A DNA stretch of 64,000 nucleotides from Closterium sp. Naga37s-1 (taxonomy: Eukaryota; Streptophyta; Zygnematophyceae; Desmidiales; Closteriaceae): positions 3,825,501 through 3,889,500 of the forward strand of contig CANJKZ010000724.1 of the NCBI GenBank assembly GCA_947471745.1. Reading direction: 5' to 3'. Below the pieces are notes generated by a model. That model had not been told where the DNA came from. It searched no databases and worked only from the letters and a program-made list of their open reading frames with translations. Position 1 is the stretch's first letter; the number at the start of each line of letters is the position of its first letter. The translations under genes and the position numbers were made by a program. This document shows, in pieces, positions 56,800-64,000 of this stretch.

Positions 56800-57606
56800 T
56801 GTCGAGGAGAAAAGGCCCCGCCCTCGCTTGGGCGAAGTCGGCCATGCTTTTCGGAGCACAACGGTGTTCGTTTCGTGGTCATCGGCGACTTCATGGACTT
56901 TTATCTCTGAACGACGGGTCGATTTTCGACGAGATTAATCCGTCGAAATTGAAGTGTTGTTTCTGCTCTACGCAACTGCCCCTCGACGATGCACTTGTCG
57001 AGGGGAGCAAAACGGCGTCGAAATCGAGCCTTGCGGGTCGACGAAATGGTAGAAAACAGCTTTTCGACGAAACGCTGGTCGACAGAATTAAGCTCGAAAC
57101 AGGCACCGTCGAGCAGAGCGTTTCTGGTTGACAAAAGTACTTGTCTCCAAAATTCGCAATGTGCGCGAATTTCGACCAATCGCGAAACAGCAAATTTCGA
57201 CCAATCAGAGCATTTCGGAAATTGTACTCCCCAGGAGATTTCGAATCAGTAAGGAAACTGAACCTGAAACACGTTTTTACTAACAGTAAAAACGTAAACA
57301 ACTCTGAACGTTGGAAACCTGAGAAGCTGCCAACTCAGGGGAAAGACACATATGCTTGTCGTTTCACCTGGCGTTGCTAACTCGGAAAGGTCGAGCGTTC
57401 GTCGAGGAACGTTTCTCCTGGGTTCATTGTGCTTGCTATTTGGGATCTCTTTCCTTGTACCATAATCTTGTTCTATCAATTTTTCCTTAGTGAAACTCTG
57501 CTTGAATTCTACTAAGTCATTCAAACACTCTATCCAGAATCACTGCCAAAACTCTGACCGTGCGTCACACGCAATTCAGCTCTCCCTTAGAATAGAATTC
57601 TCCGCA
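56800..57606 (+). repeat. 5' LTR of E10 (807 bp)
   Basis: Start set by TG directly after ACATC, which recurs at 63019-63023 after the 3' LTR. End set by the primer site at 57607. Contains a 20-odd-base direct repeat (TTTCGACCAATC at 57171 and 57195). Confidence 0.85.
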
Positions 57607-57644
57607 TGGTGCGGTGAGCGTGGAGCGAACACGCGACCTTCAGG
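57607..57644 (+). other. Primer-binding site of E10 with extended tRNA complementarity
   Basis: TGGTGCGGTGAGCG starts at once after the LTR and complements a tRNA 3' end (…CGCTCACCGCACCA). Complementarity seems to go on through a whole T-arm: in reverse, GCGTG-TTCGCTC-CACGC followed by TCACCGC-A-CCA, and preceded by CTGAAGGTC. The form is like an elongator tRNA-Met 3' half; the tRNA identity is my inference. Confidence 0.6.
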
Positions 57645-57703
57645 TTAGACAACATTTCGCGCTATACCTAAGTCGTTGTAGGTCGGCAACCACCTAGACC
57701 GCC

Positions 57704-59887
57704 ATGGACGACCAAGGAGTCGATGCAGGAGTAGAGGATACCCTGCAGGCGCGGTTGGATGCTGTTCGGGCACGCCACGAGGCTAACGGGTACGGCGAGG
57801 CGGACTTGGAGATTTTGCTCCTCGGAACTCGTGCGCAGTGGGCGCGTGAGCATCCCCCTCCCCGTGCTGAAGCGGACAGCGCGTTTGCCTCTCCCCGACC
57901 CGTGCACAACGAATGTGACGGCGGCAATGTTGTCGGCGAAGGAAGCACGAGGGTTCGTGGAGTGATTCGGGCCGCCGACGTTGGCGTCGGCGGAATGCAA
58001 GCGCGGGTTCAGCGCTCGACGGCAGCGGGAAGTTCGAACGGAAACATCGATGGTCGACGCCTTTCTCCCCAGCCTAGTGGAGCCAGGCCGACTTCAGCGA
58101 CTCATGTGTCGGCTGTTCAAGACGGAGGCATCGCGCCAGCGTACGGCTACTTCAAATTTTCGCCGGACAAGATCGCTGTGCCGAAGCTGCTCGAAGGACG
58201 CCACGATTTAATCACATGGATCGAATCCACAGAGCCGCAGCTGGAGATCGCTGGATTGAAGAAGTTCGTTGACGGCAAGGTGGAGACGCCGAACGAGGAC
58301 GACTCTGAATTGTGGGCGGAATTTCGCGCCGCTCATCTTCTGACCTTCATGGTCCTTTCGCGGTGCTGTTCCCCACTGGTGCAAGTCGCGTTAAAGCCGT
58401 GCCGACTTCGTGTGGACGCCGGCTACCAAGCGTGGCAGTACATCATGCGCACCTACAAAGCGACCGACGACCTCTACATCAGCCAACTGGAGAAGAAATT
58501 GGCCACCATTCGCATGGGCGAGCAGGAAACGGCGACTGAGTACTGCAATCGGGCGCGGCGAATTTTGGCCGACATGCAGATGGCTGGCTTCGAGTACTCG
58601 GTGGCGTCGTATGTCACGCATGTCATCAATGGCCTCCCCTCGAGCTACAATATGATGTGACGGATGCTTATCATGCCCGGCGAGACTTTGAACGAGGATT
58701 CGCTTTCAAATCACATCATCCAGGATGAGTTTATGCAGGAGTCTGAGCGGTCTTCAGAGCTCCTTCCGCAGGCTAACTACGTCGCTCCGACGAAGCAGGG
58801 ACGTCAGACGGGGCAGCGTGGGAAGTCGGGCGGAGGTGGAGGCGGTGGCGGAAAGTCGTCGAACACCAAGTCTACAGAGGGCGCCGACCGCGGGAAGTCG
58901 GCGAAGGGCAATGATCGCGGTACTAGTGGTTCGCGTCGAGGAGGACGTCGTTGCTACATCTGCAAAGACCCTGACCATCTCTCGTATGACTGCCCTGATC
59001 GCGACGAGTCCGACGACGATCATCGAGGAAGCCGCGGGAAGTCTAACAGCGAGCGTCGTTGTCGAGACCACGAGCCGTGCAAGGAGAAGCCAGCGACGTC
59101 GAAAACGCCGTCGACATCAGAGGGAGACACCTCGAGCGGCAAGGAAGCCTCTTGTTTGATGGTTGGAGTGGTTGAGCCAACTATTTCGCTGGCGCCGGAG
59201 GCTGGCAAAGACTTCCAGGCGGTCCCAGCAGCCGTGCAGGCGAATCCGACTGTGGTTCTCCTCGACAGTGGCTGCTCTCATCATCTGATGGGAACGCGAG
59301 AGGCCTTCGTCGAAATGAAGCCAGGAGGCGAAATCCGTCACGTGCGCGGATTCAACGGGGCGCTTCAGAACGTCGAAGGCCGTGGCACAGTTGCTCTAAA
59401 AGGGGAGACCGGGAAGCAGATTCTCATCCCCGACGTGTTGTACGTTCCGGGCGTGCACGCGAACCTACTGTCTGCTGGCCAGCTGGAGGAAAACGGTGTG
59501 AAGCTGAAGAACGAGGGTGACGAGATGCTGCTCGTTTCCGCTGCAGGAGATGTGCACGGTCGAGCACGCTACACCGTCCGAGTCCTCTGCACTGACCTCC
59601 GCCCCTGCTCCTCGAAATCGACTACATCTGCGACAGAAGCAGTTGCTCTGCGGACGATCGCCTCGGCGACGAAGTCAAAGCCGGCTAAGTGGCACGCGAG
59701 GCTCGCGCACGTCGGCATCGACACGATTATGAGCTCGGCGAAGCATGAAGTTGCCATCGGTCTGGACATTGCGAAGTCAACTGGAGCCGATTTGCCGTGT
59801 ACCTCTTATGTCGGCGGTAAGCTGACGCGTCATACTTTTCCAGAGATGGGATCAGAGGCTGCAAACGCCCTCGACGTCGTGCACATT
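57704..59887 (+). CDS. Copia gag-protease region of E10 (one nonsense codon, split by E11)
   Basis: ATG 57704. Gag with a UBN2/retrotrans_gag-like core (KLLEGRHDLITWIES…AWQYIMRTYKA…LEKKLATIRMGE…VINGLPSSYN). A TGA at 58658-58660 interrupts it; a CGA-to-TGA change is likely, since the frame resumes at once (RMLIMPGETLNEDS). Then a Gly-rich basic stretch, a canonical zinc knuckle CYICKDPDHLSYDC (C-x2-C-x4-H-x4-C, near 58960), protease LLDSGCSHHLMG (near 59260) and the pre-integrase KWHARLAHVG (near 59690). The frame is broken at 59888 by E11 and continues at 61401. Confidence 0.85.
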
Positions 59888-60031
59888 TGTCAGAATGTTG
59901 TATTTGTCTAGCCTGCAGTGGGGTACTCTATAGCGAGTACAGCCCAATCTAGGGTTTCCTATATGTACTCAACTGCTTGCTAGTGAACCTCCTCCTTTCT
60001 TCATTCTTACTTTCTACTGCTAGTTCTGACA
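59888..60031 (+). repeat. 5' LTR of E11
   Basis: TGTCAGAATG…AGTTCTGACA, with perfect 6-base terminal inverted ends (TGTCAG/CTGACA). Shares AGGGTTTCCTATATGTACTC with E1, E2, E4 and E8. Confidence 0.93.
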
Positions 60032-60086
60032 TGGTATCAGAGCAGGTCGATCCCCTTGGGTCGATCCTGTGGGTGGGCCCACCACC
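60032..60086 (+). other. Primer-binding site, hairpin and GGGCCCACC motif (E11)
   Basis: TGGTATCAGAGCAGG, stem CGATCC-CCTT-GGGTCG (one U·G pair), then GGGTGGGCCCACCACC. Confidence 0.75.
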
Positions 60087-61234
60087 TCACTGCTTCCGCT
60101 GCTACTGCTACTCTGTGTGTTGCACGCCCCGTGGCGTGCGACGGATTTTTCATCCCGCCGCGCGCTCGGAGCGTGCGGCGGTTTTCTGCCCGCCGTGCGC
60201 CCCGAGGCGCGCGGCGGTTTTCTGCCCGCCGTGCGCCCCGAGGCGCGCGGCGGTTTTCTGCCCGCCGTGCGCCCCGAGGCGCGCAGCGGCTTTCTGCCCC
60301 GTCACTCCGCGCGTCGCTCCCGGGAGGCGCTGCGACGGGCGACGGGGACCCGCGCGTCGCCCCCCGTCGCCCGTCGCGGCCTGCGCGACCTGCGTAGGGC
60401 CCGCGCGCGGCCCGTACAGCCTGCGCGCGGCCCGTACGGGCTGCGCCAGGCCCGCGCACGGCCCGTACGGGCTGCGCCAGGCCCGCGCGCGGCCCGTACG
60501 GGCAGCGCCAGGCCCGCGCGCGGCCCGTACGGACTGCGCCAGGCCAGGGCGCGCCTCGGGCCGCCCGCACGCGGTTCGTACGGGCTGCGCCAGGCCCGTG
60601 GGCGCCTTGTTTTCTCTGCCCCTACGCTGCCCGCTGTCCCCCGTGCTTCTGACGGCGCCCCACCCCTGCTGCTGCCCGTTCTCCTGAATTAGGGTTTGGG
60701 GGTGGGGGGTATGGGGGTGCAGTTTCTGTGCGTCGTCCCCTACTCCTCCTCCTCCTCCGTCTCCCAGTGCTGCAGCTGCCGCTGAGGGGGGTGGGTGTGT
60801 GGGAGCCGAAGGAGTGGTACTAGGGGGGTGACGTGCAAGTGGAGTTAGGAGTGAAGCAGTGGGTGTGTGGGGAGTGTGTGAGACAGTTGGAGGAGGTTGA
60901 GCGGAGGCTGCTGTCTTGTCGTCCGCAGCACCTGTAGTCCGGGGCGCACTGTCCTGGTAGTCCAGAGAGTCTGCTGCGCCTGTCGCCCGAGGGTCCGTTG
61001 CTCCTGTAGCTCGTCGTAGCCCGTGAGCCAGTTACTCCAGTAGTCCGGGGCGCACTGTCCCGGTAGCCACTGTGCCAGCAGCTCCTGTTGCCCATGTGTC
61101 TGCAGCTTCAGCCGCCGTCTCTCATCTTCTCTCCTCTCACAGTCCCTCCTCCTCCTCACTTGCCCGCTGTGATTACCTCTAGCTTTGCTTCTTATTGTGA
61201 ACTCCTGCTATACCTGCTCATTGTGCTGATTACA
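60087..61234 (+). repeat. Non-coding interior of E11 with GC-rich tandem repeats
   Basis: Units of about 36 bp (GCCGTGCGCCCCGAGGCGCG plus GGTTTTCTGCCC, about 60165-60300), then units of about 31 bp around GCCCGTACGGGCTGCGCCAG (about 60400-60600). The rest is low-complexity G- or C-rich DNA. ORFs here are repeat artefacts; I see no gag, protease, integrase or RT signature on either strand. Confidence 0.75.
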
Positions 61235-61256
61235 CCCCACTTTGGCTATGGGGGTG
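61235..61256 (+). other. Polypurine-tract hairpin next to 3' LTR (E11)
   Basis: CCCCA, loop, TATGGGGGTG, then LTR. Only this part and the primer-site region are clearly shared with the autonomous elements outside the LTRs. Confidence 0.65.
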
Positions 61257-61400
61257 TGTCAGAATGTTGTATTTGTCTAGCCTGCAGTGTGGTACTCTAT
61301 AGCGAGTACAGCCCAATCTAGGGTTTCCTATATGTACTCAACTGCTTGCTAGTGAACCTCCTCCTTTCTCCATTCTTACTTTCTACTGCTAGTTCTGACA
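61257..61400 (+). repeat. 3' LTR of E11
   Basis: 144 bp, differs from the 5' copy at GTGGTAC/GGGGTAC and TCTCC/TCTTC. Followed by ACATT. Confidence 0.93.
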
Positions 61401-62606
61401 ACATTGACCTCTGTGGCCCCTTCCGTGTGGCCGCCGCAGATGGGAGCCTCTACTTCCTCCTCCTCAAAGACCGCAAGACCCGCTTTGTGTGGGTCCGCCC
61501 GATCGCGAAGAAGAGCGACATGCTGGTCGTTTTCGAGAAGTGGCTGAACGAAGTGGAGCGGCAGACTTCGACGACGGTGAAAAGGTTGCGCTCGGATCGC
61601 GGAGGCGAATTTCTTGGCAGGAAATTCACCAAACTTGTTGAGGACAAGGGCATCCTCCACAACCTCACCTGCCCCTACACTCCGCAGCAGAATGGCATGG
61701 CGGAGCGGGAGATGCGGACGGTCATCGAATCTGTGCGGACGATGCTGCTTCACATGGGGGTGAAGCATCACTGGTGGCACCTCGCTCTTCGTCACGCTGT
61801 CTGGGTGCGCAACTGCCTTGAACGGGCCTCCCTTCCTCCGAGGACGACGCCGTATGAGCTGCTGTTCCAACAGAAGCCGGACCTTACGCTGGCGCGTGTG
61901 TGGGGCTGCATGGTGCAGTTCATGGTCCCGGAGTAGCAGCGCGGCGGAAAGTTGGCGCCAAAGGCACGCTGGGGAATTCACCTTGGTGTTTCGCCGGAGA
62001 GCAAGGGCTGGGAGGTGCTTGATCTCACTGACAACCGCATTGTCACAACCGTGGAGGCCATCTTCTACGAGACGATGTCTCTGGCGGAGTGGAAGGAGGA
62101 GCATGGGCCGGCGTCAGAGCGGACGAAGGCCTCTCCTCTGACGGGCCCATCGCCGGCGGCGATTGAGCTGCTCGCCTCCGAGGACAACAGCCTGTCAGAT
62201 GATCCCGCTCCCTCCATTCCGCCCTCCTCGAACGCTCCTCCGCCTCTTCCCACCTCCCTCCCATCGCTCGCCGCCGGCTTGCCTAAGTCGGCATCAACGT
62301 CGGCCGCCAGCGATGAGGGGAGCATTGGTGCGTCACCTTCGGATCTGCCCATTGGCATCGCTGGCGGTCGACGTGATCTGGTCAGCGAGCAAGTCGGCGT
62401 CGGAGTGAAGTCTCCGCCGACAGGGGAGACGTCGAACGTGAAGCACGTTTCAGAGGAGCCGGCGACAGGGGAGCCGGCGAACGGGGAGCGCGTTTCAGAG
62501 GAGCCGTTGACAGAGGAGCCGTCGACAGGGGATCCGTCGAACGGGGAGCACGTTTCAGAGGAGCTGTCGACAGAGGAGCAGTCCGACGATGGCACATCAA
62601 GCGACG
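61401..62606 (+). CDS. Copia integrase and linker of E10 (continuation)
   Basis: Continues from 59887 in frame once E11 and one ACATT are removed (DVVHIDLCGPF). Integrase core: first Asp in HIDLCGPF, second in LRSDRGGEF (near 61590), Glu in NGMAERE (near 61700). TAG at 61934-61936 replaces one codon just after WGCMVQFMVPE, and the frame then resumes (RGGKLAPKARWGIHLGVS). The linker is Ser/Pro/Glu-rich with EEP-GEP repeats (62440-62590). RT and RNase H are missing: the linker runs straight into LTR sequence at 62607. Confidence 0.85.
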
Positions 62607-63018
62607 TTTCGACCAATCAGAGCATTTCGGAAATTGTACTCCCCAGGAGATTTCGAATCAGTAAGGAAACTGAACCTGAAACACGTTTTTACTAACAGTA
62701 AAAACGTAAACAACTCTGAACGTTGGAAACCTGAGAAGCTGCCAACTCAGGGGAAAGACACATATGCTTGTCGTTTCACCTGGCGTTGCTGACTCGGAAA
62801 GGTCGAGCGTTCGTCGAGGAACGTTTCTCCTGGGTTCATTGTGCTTGCTATTTGGGATCTCTTTCCTTGTACCATAATCTTGTTCTATCAATTTTTCCTT
62901 AGTGAAACTCTGCTTGAATTCTACTACGTCATTCAAACACTCTGTCCAGAATCACTGCCAAAACTCTGACCGTGCGTCACACGCAACTCAGCTCTCCCTT
63001 AGAATAGAATTCTCCGCA
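62607..63018 (+). repeat. Truncated 3' LTR of E10 (last 412 bp)
   Basis: Matches 57195-57606 with about four base differences. The ORF from the linker continues by chance for about 30 codons into it. Followed by the ACATC duplication (63019-63023). Confidence 0.9.
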
Positions 63019-63023
63019 ACATC

Positions 63024-63395
63024 TACCACCCAGCTTTGAGGGGGGAAAGTGTGAGAGTACGCCGACGTTCGACATATTTCTCATTTCTATATTTTTACTC
63101 TATCTTATTCTCCTTATTTTCCTCTTTCATTTGCACTTTATTTCACCTCAATCGGACTACTAATCCATTTTCTAGATCTTTCTGATTATTTCACTTATTT
63201 TATATTTTCATTATACGGCACCGGCAGCACCGACGGTGGTATACAAGGCTTAATCTTGCCATAATCCAATGTGCCAATGGGCTTGCGTGCTTGTGCGCAA
63301 TTGTGATTATCTATTCTAGACGAGCGCGTTTCTGAAGGTTCGGATTATCTTTTGTGTCGATGTATTTCCAAGTATGAATAAGCCTTGTACTCACA
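63024..63395 (+). mobile_element. 3' end of Gypsy E9: polypurine tract and 3' LTR
   Basis: TTTGAGGGGGGAAAG (63035-63049) is a typical polypurine tract, followed by an AT-rich LTR beginning TGTGAG (63050) and ending CTCACA (63395), 346 bp with perfect inverted ends. Joining 56799 to 63024 restores the gypsy 3' end. The LTR end is inferred from the inverted terminus alone because the 5' LTR is missing. Confidence 0.75.
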
Positions 63396-64000
63396 TTTAG
63401 TGCAACATTTTCGAGTGGAAATTTGATCATGTGACAGATGGGACAACGTTGGACCTTGGGGCTTGGCTGAGGGGGAGCTCATCCGAGAAGAACTAGAGGA
63501 GGCAGAGAGAGAAATAGCTGTCGAGCGGACCCCACCAAGAGTTGTAGTTCCCCCCGGGCGACCTCCACGCAAACTACCATCACCTCCTCGCTCACCTTAT
63601 GTCTGGCACTCTACCTGATCCGAGCTCGATTGCGGAACCGTGCCCACAATACCGCCACGCGACGCCCACAGACTTCTCTCACTCCCAAATCCATTCGGTG
63701 GGAGAAACTGCAACTTCCTTGCACTCTATCTGTCAACAGCACCTGCAGAAGGAGAAATAGAAGCACAACCAGAAGCAGAGGAGGAAGCAGAAGTAGAACC
63801 AGGAGAAGAAGAAGGACTTGTGCTCTGCATTCCCCATGAGACAGAAGCAGAAGTAGCAGCACATCACGCACAATACCTGCGCACCTCTGGAGTTCGCGCA
63901 AAATATGACTTATGGCACCAACGCCTCGGTCACCCCTTTCGACAGACGTTCAACAACTGCCTCACCGCTAAGAGCACTGCTCATGGCACCTGCCAGGAGC
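63396..64000 (+). pseudogene. Fragment of a further Copia pol, E12 (runs off the window)
   Basis: A frame from about 63736 encodes an acidic Glu-rich stretch and then YDLWHQRLGHPF (near 63905), the HHCC start of a Copia pre-integrase domain, and runs open to the window edge. An upstream frame (63440-63618) encodes Pro/Arg-rich sequence ending at a TGA. The sequence belongs to none of the elements above. It is presumably the DNA into which E9 inserted; a five-base duplication (TTTAG, 63396-63400) cannot be tested. Confidence 0.6.

Larger units (their letters stand above)
59888..61400 (+). mobile_element. Non-autonomous short LTR retrotransposon E11 nested in E10
   Basis: 1513 bp; 144-bp LTRs (59888-60031, 61257-61400) with two differences; target duplication ACATT (59883-59887, 61401-61405). 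Canonical primer site TGGTATCAGAGCAGG, leader hairpin, GGGCCCACC and polypurine hairpin identify it as a member of the main Copia group. The 1.2-kb interior has no gag or pol, so it would have to borrow proteins from an autonomous relative. Confidence 0.93.
56800..63018 (+). mobile_element. Second-type Copia element E10, internally deleted, nested in E9
   Basis: 5' LTR 56800-57606 (807 bp, TGTCGAGG…TCTCCGCA); target duplication ACATC (56795-56799, 63019-63023). Contains gag, knuckle, protease, pre-integrase and integrase, then loses RT, RNase H and the first 395 bp of the 3' LTR. E11 sits inside the pre-integrase/integrase junction. The remaining 412 bp of the 3' LTR differ from the 5' copy at about four positions. 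Confidence 0.9.

Noticed and set aside
57607..57650. tRNA gene on the minus strand
   Set aside because: Only the 3' half (T-arm and acceptor strand) is present, with CCA encoded and located exactly at the primer-binding position. No D-arm or 5' acceptor strand follows.
60056..60692. ORFs of about 110-240 codons in the E11 interior
   Set aside because: They cover GC tandem repeats in all frames on both strands without any recognisable motif or start context.

Overview
This window is a dense stack of transposable elements from a eukaryotic genome. I see no ordinary cellular gene outside the elements. Spliceosomal GT-AG introns, Copia elements primed by an initiator-tRNA-Met-type site (TGGTATCAGAGC and variants), a chromodomain Ty3/Gypsy element and a Helentron-type rolling-circle element point to a plant-lineage eukaryote. 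A streptophyte alga is my guess, but nothing here proves a species. Two compositions alternate: very GC-rich Copia elements and AT-rich Helentron DNA.

Layout. (1) About 3.9-46.5 kb: the host layer is one decayed Helentron on the + strand, cut into pieces by Copia insertions. In order the pieces are an unrecognised ORF (3890-4531), a Cys-rich/DUF6570-like region (4518-4710, continuing at 12045-12363), the start of the Helitron_like_N Rep domain (about 18881-19228), the HUH Rep plus Pif1-like helicase (26639-28902), a helicase C-terminal part (36193-36605), an endonuclease/exonuclease/phosphatase domain (36628-37242), and an intron-containing RPA-like gene (exons 37264-38820 and 46355-46473).

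(2) The insertions, which I call E1-E8: E1 (1-3889, minus, cut by the window edge), E2 (4711-12039, plus), E3 (12364-about 18880, minus, decayed), E4 (19229-26633, minus, intact), E5 (28903-36187, plus), E6 (38880-46330, plus, intact, inside an intron of the RPA-like gene), E7 (46474-46605, minus, an LTR stub) and E8 (46606-about 53306, plus, 3'-truncated and ending in a 511-bp inverted repeat). Five-base target duplications confirm E2, E4, E5 and E6. Removing E4 and E5 rejoins the Helentron reading frame exactly.

(3) 53.8-63.4 kb: a decayed Ty3/Gypsy chromovirus, E9 (53818-56799 and 63024-63395), is split by a second Copia type, E10 (56800-63018; 807-bp 5' LTR, RT/RNase H deleted, TSD ACATC). 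E10 is itself split by E11, a 1.5-kb non-autonomous LTR element (59888-61400, TSD ACATT). (4) 63.4-64 kb: part of another Copia pol (E12) running off the window.

The main Copia group (E1-E8, E11) has very short LTRs (125-144 bp) and one large gag-pol frame. Order of domains: gag, poly-Gly, poly-Gln, a non-canonical zinc knuckle, protease, integrase, a Pro/Gly/Ala linker, RT and RNase H. Two features look under-described. One is a hairpin plus GGGCCCACC motif just 3' of the primer-binding site, which keeps its pairing while its sequence changes between families. The other is a hairpin that holds the polypurine tract next to the 3' LTR. E4 and E6 have uninterrupted polyproteins and identical LTR pairs, so they may be recently active.
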